A stretch of 64,000 bases of DNA from contig JAJZBG010000003.1 in assembly GCA_021799035.1 (NCBI GenBank), positions 32,352 through 96,351 on the forward strand. The letters are read 5' to 3'. Below the pieces are notes generated by a model. That model was not told the origin of the DNA. It saw only the letters and a program-made list of their open reading frames with translations, and searched no databases. The position numbers were made by a program, and so were the translations under genes. The stretch's first letter is position 1, and each line of letters starts with the position of its first letter. Positions 37,919 to 47,598 of the stretch are shown piece by piece. Source of the stretch: Actinomycetes bacterium. GTDB lineage: Bacteria > Actinomycetota > Acidimicrobiia > Acidimicrobiales > Acidimicrobiaceae.

Positions 37919-37988
37919 CCTTGGCGCCCTGCAGACAGCAGCACACTCCCAAGACAGTCTTGGTCGAGTAAAAATGAAAGGAATCAGT

Positions 37989-38585
37989 ATGGCGGATAAT
38001 ACCCCGGCCATTGCAGATCCAGCATCATTGGGGCTAGCTGGCTTTGGAATGACCACGTTCGTTCTCAGCGTGTTCAACGCTGGGATCCTCCATCTCACGC
38101 TAGAAGGCGTGGTGCTACCACTGACCATCTTCTACGGAGGCATTGCGCAACTCCTCGCAGGAATGTGGGAGTTCAAGCGTGGCAATGTGTTTGGCACTGT
38201 GGCATTCACTTCATATGGAGCTTTCTGGCTTTCGTTCTACTGGTACGTCCACGCAATTGCAGGTGGGCTGCCTGGAGCCGAGGCGTACAAAGCAACTGGC
38301 CTGTTCCTGCTGGCGTGGACGATCTTCACTGCCATCATGACGATCGCCGCCTTCGGGCTGAACGGAGTCATAAAGACCCTTTTCGTAGTGCTTCTAATAA
38401 CCTTCATCCTGCTCGTAATCGGGGACTTTGCCACTGGCACAGCCGCAGGACCCGACATATGGACAAAGATCGGCGGTTGGGCAGGAATCGTAACTGCACT
38501 GATCGCATGGTATGGAGTCTTAGGCGGGGTGGTCAACTCTGTATTTGGTAGAGAGGCAGTACCTATGTTCGCCAAGAAGGCCTAG
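37989..38585 (+). CDS. satP: Acetate uptake transporter, GPR1/FUN34/YaaH (SatP) family
   Basis: The 198-residue protein has six transmembrane helices and the family motifs ADPASLGLAGFGMTTFVLS near the start and FYGGIAQLLAGMWEFKRGN in the second helix. It carries acetate or succinate with protons. The ATG at 37989 has AAAGGA 6 bases before it; the in-frame ATG at 37974 is possible. It acts with the upstream acs gene. Confidence 0.93.
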   Translation: MADNTPAIADPASLGLAGFGMTTFVLSVFNAGILHLTLEGVVLPLTIFYGGIAQLLAGMWEFKRGNVFGTVAFTSYGAFWLSFYWYVHAIAGGLPGAEAYKATGLFLLAWTIFTAIMTIAAFGLNGVIKTLFVVLLITFILLVIGDFATGTAAGPDIWTKIGGWAGIVTALIAWYGVLGGVVNSVFGREAVPMFAKKA

Positions 38586-38603
38586 CAGCTCAAGTCTTCT
38601 GCG

Positions 38604-38640
38604 AGCAGCCCTCCCTTTCGGAGGGCTGCTCTTGCTTTAA
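38604..38640 (+). terminator. Strong intrinsic terminator after satP
   Basis: AGCAGCCCTCC (38604-38614), loop CTTTC, GGAGGGCTGCT (38620-38630): a perfect 11-bp GC-rich stem, followed by CTTGCTTT. It also sits just beyond the stop of the minus-strand gene at 38637 and may stop that transcript too. Confidence 0.85.
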
Positions 38641-38921
38641 TCGTCCTCTTGCACTTGACTCTCGACCAGCCTCGCTGCAGCGGATTCATAAGGCGTTCCG
38701 GAAACCATCTCGACAATCCGGCGCCTCGCAACAAGGCTGCAATTCGAGCCGATGCATTCCGCAATCACCTTGAGAAGGTCAGAGTTCACCTCTGCCACAT
38801 CTAGCCCGGTGGCCTTTTCGAGGAGGTCCTGCGCCAGGCTCAGCTCGCCATCAGACAGGGCTTCTAGCAACCTGAAGATTACAGTCACAGCGTCTCGCTG
38901 CAGTCTTCCCTTAGAATCCAA
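38637..38921 (-). CDS. Hypothetical helical protein
   Basis: A 94-residue soluble, alpha-helical, acidic protein (IFRLLEALSDGELSLAQDLL; LLKVIAECIGSN) with two Cys. It lies in the same direction as hemW, 47 bases after it. No family recognised. The convergent terminator at its end and its soluble-protein composition support it as real. Confidence 0.6.
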   Translation of the reverse strand: MDSKGRLQRDAVTVIFRLLEALSDGELSLAQDLLEKATGLDVAEVNSDLLKVIAECIGSNCSLVARRRIVEMVSGTPYESAAARLVESQVQEDD

Positions 38922-38968
38922 TGCTGCCTCCGATCACGTCAAATCGCTCTTGAACTCCAAAGCTCAAA

Positions 38969-40108
38969 TCAACTCGAGATCATCTCAGGTGTCTGCTTCT
39001 GAAACCACTTCAACTCCTCCAATCCGACCCTGGAGGGATCAAGCCTCAAAGCAACCTGATTTGCCAGAAGACGGCCTTTGAGGTTCAAAGTTGCAACGCC
39101 ATCGACCAGATCGCACAGGGACGCCACCTCGTCAAACCTGTCGATCGCCGTAGCAGGAATGCCGACATTCGTTCTTAGCAGCAGCTCCAAAGCCTCCGTG
39201 GCTTTTTCATGCCCCGAAACCTCTTCCGAGCCGGCTGTGGGATCGCCGCTATTGCCCGCAACCAAGATATACCTGTTAAAGTTGAAGATGTTCCAAGTTC
39301 GCCTTGACCCCAGATGCGAGTGCGCCGAGCATCCAAGACCTAGGTACTCTCCTTGCATCCAATAGTTCCAATTGTGCCTCGAGAAATATCCGGGCCGCGA
39401 CCAGTTCGAGATCTCGTACCATCCCATCCCTTGGCCGGTGAGCATCTCGTCTATGAGGGTGTATGCGACCGCCTGGTAGTCTTCGTCTGGATAACGGGCC
39501 AGATCCCTAGCGAGCGGGGTGTTCTTCTCGACCGTCAGGGCGTAAGCCGATACGTGCATCGGAACAGGCGAAAGCTCCAGCACCTTCTGAACAGTCTCTT
39601 CAAGAGCCGCCAGCGATTCATTTGCAGCGCCATAGATCAGATCCACCGAGTAGTTTTCGATTCCCGCACCATCGATCGCCTCGACCGCTGGATAGATGTC
39701 CTTGGGATCATGGGACCTTCCCAGCGATCGCAGCACCTCCCCAGAAAAGCTCTGAAGGCCAAGCGAAACCCTGTTCACCCCGGCATCTTTGAAAGCCTTG
39801 AGCTTGTCGCGAGTCACCGACTCTGGATTGCATTCGACGGTGATTTCAGCCCCAGGTTCGGGACCTATTTCCTCGATGATTCTTGCGATGTCGCGCGCCG
39901 GCACCAGTGAGGGCGTGCCGCCACCAAAGTAAAGAGTCTGGACGGAAAACGGATCACCGACTTGGCGCCTCAGCCTGAGCTCGGCTAATACAGCCTCAAT
40001 GTAATCCCCTATAGCACCTTCTGATCCCGCCCAAGTGGCGAAGGCGCAGTAGTCACATCTGGAGACACAGAAGGGAACATGGACGTAAAGCCCTATTGAT
40101 GAGTCCAC
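38969..40108 (-). CDS. hemW: Radical SAM heme chaperone HemW (coproporphyrinogen oxidase-like)
   Basis: The 379-residue protein has the radical SAM cluster motif CVSRCDYC, then LYFGGGTPSL and NRVSLGLQSF, and a HemN-type C-terminal domain. HemW-type proteins deliver heme rather than oxidise coproporphyrinogen; distinguishing the two here rests on length and motif. It belongs to the lepA-hrcA neighbourhood in actinobacteria, where hemW stands between lepA and hrcA; here it is on the far side of rsmE. Confidence 0.9.
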   Translation of the reverse strand: MDSSIGLYVHVPFCVSRCDYCAFATWAGSEGAIGDYIEAVLAELRLRRQVGDPFSVQTLYFGGGTPSLVPARDIARIIEEIGPEPGAEITVECNPESVTRDKLKAFKDAGVNRVSLGLQSFSGEVLRSLGRSHDPKDIYPAVEAIDGAGIENYSVDLIYGAANESLAALEETVQKVLELSPVPMHVSAYALTVEKNTPLARDLARYPDEDYQAVAYTLIDEMLTGQGMGWYEISNWSRPGYFSRHNWNYWMQGEYLGLGCSAHSHLGSRRTWNIFNFNRYILVAGNSGDPTAGSEEVSGHEKATEALELLLRTNVGIPATAIDRFDEVASLCDLVDGVATLNLKGRLLANQVALRLDPSRVGLEELKWFQKQTPEMISS

Positions 40109-40167
40109 TCACTCAAGGCTAGACCAGACATGTGCTTGTGGTCACCGCCTTTTGGAAAGCTTCTTTC

Positions 40168-40764
40168 CTAATGAGTGATCCTTAGTCCCAGATCCTCTAA
40201 CCTCTTCGCCATCTCCTCTGCAGTCAGCTCGAAGAGGCATGCGAGCACCTTCAGATCTTCGTGGCGAATTGTGATCATGCGCCCATTGAAATCCTGCCTT
40301 TGAACCTGGATCATCGAAAGGTAGCGGCGCAAGAGGTCCTTTTCCGGACCTTCCATCAGATTCAGCTTTATCAAATCGATGGTCACCTTGATACTGGGCT
40401 CGATCAGTGGCGCTCTTCTTTCTTCGGTGGGCGTCACAGAGAAGGACTCAACAACTTCCTCTGAAGAGTTGGCAGGCACAGAGAAATTCACTAACGGAGC
40501 TATCGGCGCCTTCTGTGTTACCTGCTTTGGGAGAAGCTGGTCAACCGGCACATCGTATAATTCTGCCAGCCGCTGCAACCTGGGCACCGAGATAGAGCGC
40601 TCTCCGCGTTCGTAAGCGCCAAGCACACTCGCCTTGAATTCTTGATTTGAAGCTTCTTCGACTGCATGAAGCGACAGGTGCTTCTGCTTGCGGACTGACC
40701 GGAGTCTAAGTCCGACCTTCCTCGCAAAACCGTCAGATACTTCTTCGTCCTCGTTCACAGCCAT
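40168..40764 (-). CDS. bldD: BldD-like cyclic-di-GMP-responsive regulator
   Basis: The 198-residue protein has an N-terminal XRE-type helix-turn-helix (residues 13-77: VGLRLRSVRKQKHLSLHAVE, then GAYERGERSISVPRLQRLAE) and a C-terminal domain with R156-Q-D158, eight residues, then R167-H-E-D170. That is exactly the RxD-x8-RxxD signature by which BldD binds cyclic-di-GMP in Streptomyces. It probably represses developmental or stationary-phase genes when cyclic-di-GMP is high. A disordered linker lies between the domains. It stands between rsmE and hemW, same strand. Confidence 0.88.
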   Translation of the reverse strand: MAVNEDEEVSDGFARKVGLRLRSVRKQKHLSLHAVEEASNQEFKASVLGAYERGERSISVPRLQRLAELYDVPVDQLLPKQVTQKAPIAPLVNFSVPANSSEEVVESFSVTPTEERRAPLIEPSIKVTIDLIKLNLMEGPEKDLLRRYLSMIQVQRQDFNGRMITIRHEDLKVLACLFELTAEEMAKRLEDLGLRITH

Positions 40765-40843
40765 TAGTTTTAGTCGTGAAGCAACCTAAGTTCAGCAATA
40801 GTATTCGCATAGTCACTTTCCGTGGCAAAGTAGCGCGTCGTGT

Positions 40844-41584
40844 TCACTTTCCTAAAAGTCCTGCTCGCTTCATAGAAAGGACCGCCGACACCGCAACCGC
40901 AGCCGTCTCAGAACGCAGGACATTATGCCCCAGATCAATTTTATTAGCGAATAACTCCAGTTCAGACTCGCTAAATCCCCCTTCAGGGCCAACTACTACG
41001 GCAACTTCAAGTTCCAATGACCCGTTGCCACCGAGAGTGCATATACCACACGCTGGGTACATTCCCGGAAAATCCCCGATAGACATGATGGGCTCCAAGT
41101 TTGGCAGGAATGCTGAGCGAGACTGCATTCCCGCTTCTCTTATCACCCTCTGAAGCCTTGCAAACTCGCGGCCGCCACGTTCAAGCCCAGCCTCTCTGAC
41201 CGAGGAGAACCTTGAGTGAAGCAGGTGGATCCTGTCGACTCCCAGCTCTGTCATCTTCTGCAGCGCCCAGCTCGCTCGATCGAGCGAAGGCAGGCATAGC
41301 CCCACCACTATCGGTGGCTCCTGGTTTGCTGAAACATGGACATCGCTGACGAACTCGATGTCGACACGGTTTCTTTGCTGAGATCTGCCATCTGGGCGCA
41401 GAACTGCAATTCTCCACTTACCATTTCCATCACCCAGTGTGATGCGATCACCAGATTTTAGACGACGCACCGTTGCGAGATGATGCAAGTCCTCATGGGT
41501 GAGCCGCTCCACCGCCAAGTCATCAACTATGACATGTGCGACACCCGAACCAGACAGAGTGGGGAGACTCTCCTTTTGCATCAC
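40844..41584 (-). CDS. rsmE: 16S rRNA m3U1498 methyltransferase RsmE
   Basis: The 246-residue SPOUT methyltransferase has the motif VVVGPEGGFSESELELFAN and the knot end NVLRSETAAVAVSAVLSM. An N-terminal PUA-like part contains HHLATVRRLKSGDRITLGDG. It methylates U1498 of 16S rRNA. It is 6 bases after dnaJ and belongs to the hrcA operon. Confidence 0.95.
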   Translation of the reverse strand: MMQKESLPTLSGSGVAHVIVDDLAVERLTHEDLHHLATVRRLKSGDRITLGDGNGKWRIAVLRPDGRSQQRNRVDIEFVSDVHVSANQEPPIVVGLCLPSLDRASWALQKMTELGVDRIHLLHSRFSSVREAGLERGGREFARLQRVIREAGMQSRSAFLPNLEPIMSIGDFPGMYPACGICTLGGNGSLELEVAVVVGPEGGFSESELELFANKIDLGHNVLRSETAAVAVSAVLSMKRAGLLGK

Positions 41585-41590
41585 GCCCCG

Positions 41591-42709
41591 TTATTTGAAC
41601 GCAGACTTGATCTTGGAGAAGATTCCGTGGTCCCTGTCAGCGACTTCTTCCCCCCTGATCTCGGCAACCTTTCTGAAAAGCTCGTCTTGTTCGGAATCAA
41701 GATGCGTGGGAATCTCGATCTGAATAGTCACGATGAGGTCGCCCCTGCGACCGCTTCCGCGGACATCCGGCACTCCCCTGCCCCTCAACCTGAACTGCGT
41801 TCCAGACTGGGTTCCTTGGGGAATCACCAAATCCTCGACCCCGTCCAGAGTTTCAAACTTCAGCGCAGCTCCGAGCACCGCCTGAGTCATAGCTATTGCA
41901 AGATCGCATCTGAGGTCGTTCTCGTCGCGCCTGAATCGAGGATGAGGCTTGACCCTAATCTGCACATACAGGTCCCCAGGCAGGCCTCCTCTTGGGCCAG
42001 CAGGTCCGCGACCCGCCAAGCGGAGCGTTGATCCATTGTCAACGCCGCCCGGAATCTCCACTGAGTAGGTCCTCTCCTCCGTTCGTCGTCCTTCTCCACG
42101 ACAATCCTGGCAAGGAGTGGTAATAACGGTCCCCTCGCCGCGACAGCGGTCACACGGGGCAGTGGTAACCATGCGACCGAGAAGCGACTGGGCTACTCTC
42201 CTGACTTGGCCCGTGCCATCACAGACTGGACACGTACTAGCCGCAGTTCCCGGCTTTGCTCCCGTTCCTGAGCAGGTCGCACAGGTAACTGGCAACCGAA
42301 GAGTTACGTCCTTGTGAGTGCCGAATACAGCCTCTGTGAAGGTAAGGTCGACGTTGACCTCGCTGTCGGCACCTCTCTGAGGGCCTCTTCGGGGCTGCGT
42401 GAAGCCGCCGCCAAAAGCTGACCCGAAAAATGCTCCGAAAATATCATTGATCCCTGCACCGAATGGGCCCGCATCGCCCATCCCACCACGCAAGCCATCT
42501 TCGCCATAGGTATCGTAGATTCGGCGCTTCTCTGGATCCCTCAAGGTCTCATAGGCTGTGGTGATCTCCTTGAAGCGATCTTCAAGATCTTTGTTGCCCC
42601 CATTTGCGTCAGGGTGCAGTTCTCTGGCAAGCCGACGATAGGCCTTCTTGATTTCTTCGTCCGATGCATTTCTGGACACACCTAAAAGGCTGTAGTAATC
42701 GTTTGCCAC
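41591..42709 (-). CDS. dnaJ: Chaperone DnaJ
   Basis: The 372-residue type I DnaJ has a J domain with HPD, a Gly/Phe region (about 70-110), four zinc-binding CxxCxGxG repeats ([32 protein letters not shown]) and a C-terminal substrate-binding part. It hands unfolded proteins to DnaK. It starts with GTG 7 bases after hrcA and is under HrcA control through the CIRCE site. Confidence 0.97.
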   Translation of the reverse strand: MANDYYSLLGVSRNASDEEIKKAYRRLARELHPDANGGNKDLEDRFKEITTAYETLRDPEKRRIYDTYGEDGLRGGMGDAGPFGAGINDIFGAFFGSAFGGGFTQPRRGPQRGADSEVNVDLTFTEAVFGTHKDVTLRLPVTCATCSGTGAKPGTAASTCPVCDGTGQVRRVAQSLLGRMVTTAPCDRCRGEGTVITTPCQDCRGEGRRTEERTYSVEIPGGVDNGSTLRLAGRGPAGPRGGLPGDLYVQIRVKPHPRFRRDENDLRCDLAIAMTQAVLGAALKFETLDGVEDLVIPQGTQSGTQFRLRGRGVPDVRGSGRRGDLIVTIQIEIPTHLDSEQDELFRKVAEIRGEEVADRDHGIFSKIKSAFK

Positions 42710-42716
42710 CTAATTC

Positions 42717-43730
42717 CTATCCCTCACTGAGTCTTTTCCCTAAACCTGTACTTACCAAATTCACCGCTGCCAAAACCTTTGGATAATTCATCCGAGTCGG
42801 ACCTACCAGGCCTATAGATCCAACTTTTTCACCCTCGACGATGTAGGGAGAAACCACCACCGAGCACTCTGCTAGGGGCTCGATTCCGAGTTCTGACCCG
42901 ATTGCGACTTTCTGGCCCTTGGATAGCACGTCACGAATCAGCGAAACAACCAGAAAGTGCTGTTCCAGAGTTGCCAAGACACTTCTGACAGTGTCGACCG
43001 CATCAAAAGCGCTGGCTACCTTCGACGCACCCTCTATATAAACGCTTTCTGCCTCGCCCTTTAATTCTTTGAGAGCATCTAGTGACAAAGTACAAAGCTG
43101 GTCAAACTGCAGATCTCCTGAGGAAGAATCGGCATCACCCAATGAGCCGAGGGGGACTCCCCTTAACTTCTTGGTCAAAAAGTTTGATGCCGACTCCAAG
43201 TCTGACTCGCTTGCTTCACTGGCCAGGTCAAGAGTCTTCTTCTCTACGGCTCCTTTGGAGTCAACCATCAGAAGCAGCACTCTCTTCGGATCGAGAGAAA
43301 CGAGCTGGATCGAACGGATAAGGCTTGTCTCGGGACTCGGGCCTGTCACTACCGCCGCGTAGTTGGTTAGCTTTGTCAATAACCGGGATGTGTCGCTAAA
43401 CATCTCCGCCAGAGCGCCATGGGCTTTCGTGAAGAACTCTTCAACGCTCTTGAACTGCATTACGTCGGAGTTTTGAGTCTCGTCGACAAATGTGTCCACA
43501 TAGTACCTGTACCCCTTGTCCGTTGGGATCCGCCCCGCACTGGTGTGGGGCTGTACCAGGTACCCTTCGTGCTCCAGGACATTCATCTCGTTTCTTATCG
43601 TGGCAGGAGATACCTGCATGCCTGCTACACGCGCGACATGAGATGAGCCGACCGGCTCGGCACCCTTCACATATTCATCAACAACCGCCCTAAGGATAGC
43701 GGCTTTTCTTGAGTCTATAGAACCAGACAC
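42717..43730 (-). CDS. hrcA: Heat-inducible repressor HrcA
   Basis: The 337-residue protein has the N-terminal winged helix (GSSHVARVAGMQVSPATIRN) and the C-terminal GAF-like domain ending EKVGSIGLVGPTRMNYPK. It represses heat-shock genes by binding CIRCE. A CIRCE site lies 25 bases before its GTG start, so it regulates itself together with dnaJ and rsmE. Confidence 0.97.
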   Translation of the reverse strand: MSGSIDSRKAAILRAVVDEYVKGAEPVGSSHVARVAGMQVSPATIRNEMNVLEHEGYLVQPHTSAGRIPTDKGYRYYVDTFVDETQNSDVMQFKSVEEFFTKAHGALAEMFSDTSRLLTKLTNYAAVVTGPSPETSLIRSIQLVSLDPKRVLLLMVDSKGAVEKKTLDLASEASESDLESASNFLTKKLRGVPLGSLGDADSSSGDLQFDQLCTLSLDALKELKGEAESVYIEGASKVASAFDAVDTVRSVLATLEQHFLVVSLIRDVLSKGQKVAIGSELGIEPLAECSVVVSPYIVEGEKVGSIGLVGPTRMNYPKVLAAVNLVSTGLGKRLSEG

Positions 43731-43754
43731 AATTCCGCCTTTGTAAGAACGTCC

Positions 43755-43781
43755 TTAGCACTCTATTCTATCGAGTGCCAA
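43755..43781. promoter_or_regulatory. CIRCE operator for HrcA
   Basis: TTAGCACTC (43755-43763), a 9-base spacer, then GAGTGCCAA (43773-43781). This matches the CIRCE consensus at all positions but one and has the standard 9-base spacing. It lies directly upstream of hrcA. Confidence 0.95.
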
Positions 43782-43903
43782 CGAATCTAGAAATCACTCA
43801 GCGGTAACCAAAGTGCCAGGAAGGTGATTTTTTGACTTTACAACTCCATTGAACATTTTATCTGAAGCATGATACCCGTGCTATCAGCACAAGATAGGCC
43901 CAG

Positions 43904-44974
43904 CTAGACGAGCTGTGGGCCTGCAAGAGCTTTCAGGGCGATGCTTCCGTCCGCTTGCCAGGTCACTAACATCGGATCTGCGAGATGCCCAACGAAATTC
44001 CCTTTCTCATCATCGTTCGCAAAGGCCATGAAATACCATTGAGAGTCACGATTTTGGATCATGCGACCGGAATATAGCTTGTCGTCAGTGATGAGCTGTG
44101 CATTATAGATGTCAAAAGGACCAAACATGGACTCTGCAGGTACAGCCCAAACGCCACCTTTCCCGCCTCCTGACTCGCCAGCCGATCGTCGCACTATTGA
44201 GAACTCCCTAGACAGACAGGAGAAGAGCAAGACCGGACGACCGTCCACCATCGACATCTGGGTAACCTCAAGATCACCAAATCCCGCTCCTGGCTCCGAT
44301 AACGGGGGCTGTATCTCCCAGTTGAGAAGATCATACGAAACTGCATGGCCCACAACGCCTCTGTCGTCGTCAACACCGGTCTTGGCCCGGGCAGTTATGA
44401 ACATGTGCCACCCTACTCCCTCGGGATCAGGGAACACCCATGGATCGCGCCAGGTTTCGTTAGGCCACGTGGATTCACCTAGCTTCTCATACATCCTTGC
44501 ATCAGCGGCCAAGGGAGCAAAATCACGTCGCTTTTCCCACGTGTAAAGATCTTCCGATGTTGCAAGGCCGATCCTCTGAACCAGCCCGCCTTCCCTGTAG
44601 GAGATGCCCGTATAGAACATATACCAGAGACTGTCAGGGCCCTTGATAACTGACCCTGTCCAGGTTGCTAGATCGTCAAATGCTTCCTCGTCTGATGGGG
44701 CCATCGCATCTTCGCAAACAGTCCAGTTGAAAAGATCGGTTGACACTGCATGACCTACGCTTGTCCTTGTGTGGCGTCCATCCGGGTTTCTCACGAGATC
44801 TTTTCGTCCGTCAGGCGAGTGATATACCTTAGATGCCTTGAGAAAATAGATATGGTACTCATCACCGGTATCAGCAATCCAAAAATCCCAAGTCCAGGTA
44901 TCAGCTAGTTGCAGCAAAGCTAAGTCCCATTCTCTTGAAAGCCAGTTATGCAGTCTTCGACGCACAATATCCAA
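43904..44974 (-). CDS. GH32/GH43-type glycoside hydrolase (fructosidase-like)
   Basis: The protein (up to 356 residues) has five-bladed beta-propeller features: DFWIADTGDEYHIYFLKAS with a first-blade Asp, TWTGSVIKGPDSLWYMFYTG, TWRDPWVFPDPEG with the conserved RDP stabiliser, and a late DLEVTQ region holding a possible acid-base Glu. It is the fold of beta-fructofuranosidases and related enzymes. No signal peptide is visible, so it may act inside the cell on imported sugars or phosphates. The true start is uncertain; the TTG at 44974 has no clear ribosome binding site. A hairpin (AGGCCCA/TGGGCCT, 43896-43922) overlaps its stop. Confidence 0.78.
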   Translation of the reverse strand: MDIVRRRLHNWLSREWDLALLQLADTWTWDFWIADTGDEYHIYFLKASKVYHSPDGRKDLVRNPDGRHTRTSVGHAVSTDLFNWTVCEDAMAPSDEEAFDDLATWTGSVIKGPDSLWYMFYTGISYREGGLVQRIGLATSEDLYTWEKRRDFAPLAADARMYEKLGESTWPNETWRDPWVFPDPEGVGWHMFITARAKTGVDDDRGVVGHAVSYDLLNWEIQPPLSEPGAGFGDLEVTQMSMVDGRPVLLFSCLSREFSIVRRSAGESGGGKGGVWAVPAESMFGPFDIYNAQLITDDKLYSGRMIQNRDSQWYFMAFANDDEKGNFVGHLADPMLVTWQADGSIALKALAGPQLV

Positions 44975-45310
44975 ATGATTCTGGTTCCGCCCAGAATTCC
45001 GCAGTCCAGCCCGAACTCCATCCCAGGATCATTGCACTTGATGAACTTCAACTTATCAAACAAGATACGGTGATTTCTGTCAGAGCATTGATTGTACCGC
45101 GGCCAATCCCTGTGGACAGAGTCCGCAACATGCCTTTCCGCGCCTATTTCATCAAGTAGATCACCTCCGCGCGCCGATTACCACAGATTTTTCAAGATTC
45201 CCGCCACATCCAAGGTGGTCTTCAATGGTTCAGCCAACAGCTGCAACCCTCCCGAGTCATCACACTCTCGCTTCGCTTTGTCAAGACTGCAACTTCGGTG
45301 CTGCGACATC
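44975..45310. other. Intergenic region between the glycosidase and lepA
   Basis: A 336-base gap. A short open frame on the plus strand ends at 45159, but it overlaps the glycosidase start and has no ribosome binding site. I see no RNA gene, long repeat or strong promoter. It may contain the promoter of the glycosidase gene and the end of the lepA transcript. Confidence 0.4.
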
Positions 45311-47101
45311 TCACTCATCAAGCCTCAAAGCGGAGATGAACGCTTCTTGAGGCACCTCAACACGACCTATGTTCTTCATCCGCTTCTTCCCCTCTTTCTG
45401 CTTCTCGAGCAGCTTCCTCTTGCGAGTGATATCACCCCCGTAGCACTTTGCCAGAACATCCTTCCTCCGTGCCTTTACGGTTTCGCGAGCAATGATCCGC
45501 CCACCGATGGCAGCCTGGATTGGTACGTCAAATAACTGCCTTGGAATCAGTTCCCCAAGCTTGGCAGTCATCTTCCTTCCGTAGTCATACGCCTTGGACC
45601 GATGAATGATCGCAGAAAAAGCGTCCACCGGCACCCCATTCAACAAGATGTCGAGCTTGACAAGATCACTCTCACCATAGCCAGCCGGTTCGTAATCAAG
45701 GGAGGCATACCCTTTTGTCCTGCTCTTAAGCTGATCGAACAGGTCAAGCACCACCTCGGCTAAAGGGATCCGGTAACCGATCTCAAGTCGTTCGGGCGAA
45801 AGGTACTCCATGCGGTTCATCTCACCTCGCCTGCTTTGGCAAAGCTCCATAATCGCACCAGTGTACTCAGAGGGGGTGATGATGTTGATCTGCAGGAATG
45901 GCTCTTCCACTTTGGCGATCGACTGAGCCTGAGGCATATCGCTTGGCCTGTCGATCTTTATCGGAGAGGCCCCACCTTCCAAGTATGCAATGTATTCGAC
46001 AGAGGGCGAAGTCGCGATCAGCGAAAGGCCAAACTCTCGCTCAAGCCGCTCCCTGACAATCTCCATGTGAAGCAGGCCGAGAAAGCCGCAACGAAAACCA
46101 AACCCCAGGGCTCCCGAAGTCTCGGGCTCGTAGGTGAACGAGCTATCGTTCAGCCTGAGCTTCTCTAGCGACTCTCTAAGGTCTTCGAACTCGTCACCGT
46201 CGATCGGATAGAGACCGCAAAATACCATCGGCTTGGGGTCTTGATATCCCTCGAGTGGCTCTACAGCCGGGTCGGAAAACGACGTCACCGTCTCCCCAGA
46301 TCGTGCTTCGCCAACATCCTTGATTCCAGCGATAAGATAGCCAACCTCTCCGGGACCTAGTTCATCAACCGGCACCTGAGCCGGTGTTCTGATTCCTATC
46401 TCTTCGGCTTCATGAACAGCCGCGGTTTGCATGAACCGCAATCTCGAATTTGCGCGGAGAACGCCATCGAACACGCGCAGCGAAGAAATTACCCCCCGGT
46501 ACTGGTCGTAATATGAATCGAATATTAAGGCCCTCAAAGGCTTGTCTCTATCTCCGCTCGGAGGAGGAATCCTTTCAACTGCGGCGTCCAAAAGACCAGG
46601 CACCCCTTCTCCGGTCTTGCCCGATATCCTTAGGATCTCATCAGCCGGGATCCCGAGAACCTTCTCTATCTCGGCCGCATACCGATCAGGATCAGCCGCA
46701 GGCAGGTCGATCTTGTTAAGTGCTGCAACAATCTCAAGGTTGTGCTCCATAGCCAGATAGCAGTTCGCAAGAGTCTGAGCCTCGATGCCCTGAGATGCAT
46801 CGACAAGGAGAATGACCCCTTCACAGGCAGCGAGCGAACGCGACACTTCATAGCCAAAGTCCACGTGCCCCGGTGTGTCTATCAGCTGGATGGTGAAGTC
46901 CCTCCACCGGACTCGGACATTCTGCGCCTTGATGGTAATGCCGCGTTCGCGCTCAATATCCATCGAATCGAGATACTGCTCCCGCATCTCCCTAGGATCT
47001 ACCGCGCCGGTCAACTCAAGAATTCGATCTGACAGTGTCGATTTGCCGTGATCTATGTGAGCGATAATAGATAAATTGCGAATTTTGTTGGAATCAATCA
47101 T
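45311..47101 (-). CDS. lepA: Elongation factor 4 (LepA)
   Basis: The 596-residue translational GTPase has G1 [20 protein letters not shown]3 DTPGHVDF and G4 NKID, and the LepA-specific C-terminal domain ([20 protein letters not shown]). It helps ribosomes stalled or mistranslocated. It is divergent from rpsT. Confidence 0.98.
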   Translation of the reverse strand: MIDSNKIRNLSIIAHIDHGKSTLSDRILELTGAVDPREMREQYLDSMDIERERGITIKAQNVRVRWRDFTIQLIDTPGHVDFGYEVSRSLAACEGVILLVDASQGIEAQTLANCYLAMEHNLEIVAALNKIDLPAADPDRYAAEIEKVLGIPADEILRISGKTGEGVPGLLDAAVERIPPPSGDRDKPLRALIFDSYYDQYRGVISSLRVFDGVLRANSRLRFMQTAAVHEAEEIGIRTPAQVPVDELGPGEVGYLIAGIKDVGEARSGETVTSFSDPAVEPLEGYQDPKPMVFCGLYPIDGDEFEDLRESLEKLRLNDSSFTYEPETSGALGFGFRCGFLGLLHMEIVRERLEREFGLSLIATSPSVEYIAYLEGGASPIKIDRPSDMPQAQSIAKVEEPFLQINIITPSEYTGAIMELCQSRRGEMNRMEYLSPERLEIGYRIPLAEVVLDLFDQLKSRTKGYASLDYEPAGYGESDLVKLDILLNGVPVDAFSAIIHRSKAYDYGRKMTAKLGELIPRQLFDVPIQAAIGGRIIARETVKARRKDVLAKCYGGDITRKRKLLEKQKEGKKRMKNIGRVEVPQEAFISALRLDE

Positions 47102-47228
47102 TTTTCTCTACAAAAGATTATGCTGCCAAAGCCCGAGAATCGGTGTATCCGATCTAAACTCTTTTTCCCAGCATCCACCTTTGCACTGGATCAAGTTTTG
47201 CGTCACAGAAACGGACACGGAAAACACA

Positions 47229-47510
47229 ATGGCAAATATCAAGAGCCAAATAAAGAGAAACAAGACAAACGAAATTCGCCGGCTTAGAAACAAGTCGGTT
47301 CGCTCCGAGTTGAAGACACGAATCAAGACCGCAGTCACAGCCGTGGAGAGCCACGAGGAAAACAGCGCCGAAGCCATCAAAGCCGCCGTCAAGAAATTGG
47401 ACAAAGCGGCCTCAGCAGGCATAATTCACAAGAACCAAGCTTCAAGGCGAAAGGGACGTCTTATGGCGCGCCTTACCAAGATAGAGCGCGAAAACTCAGA
47501 GGAAGAGTAA
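47229..47510 (+). CDS. rpsT: Ribosomal protein S20
   Basis: The 93-residue, very basic helical protein starts MANIKSQIKRNKTNEIRRLR, the standard S20 N-terminus, and ends with GIIHKNQASRRKGRLMARL. It binds 16S rRNA. The frame is open from 47076, but the family start is ATG 47229. An 8-bp inverted repeat (CCTTCAAA/TTTGAAGG, about 47526-47567) follows the gene. Confidence 0.97.
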   Translation: MANIKSQIKRNKTNEIRRLRNKSVRSELKTRIKTAVTAVESHEENSAEAIKAAVKKLDKAASAGIIHKNQASRRKGRLMARLTKIERENSEEE

Positions 47511-47598
47511 AAACTCCAAGCTAGCCCTTCAAAGTCAGACCTCTGTGTGCCTTTGCGGTTTGAAGGCGCGATATTCACCGCAAGCAACCGGTCGAACC

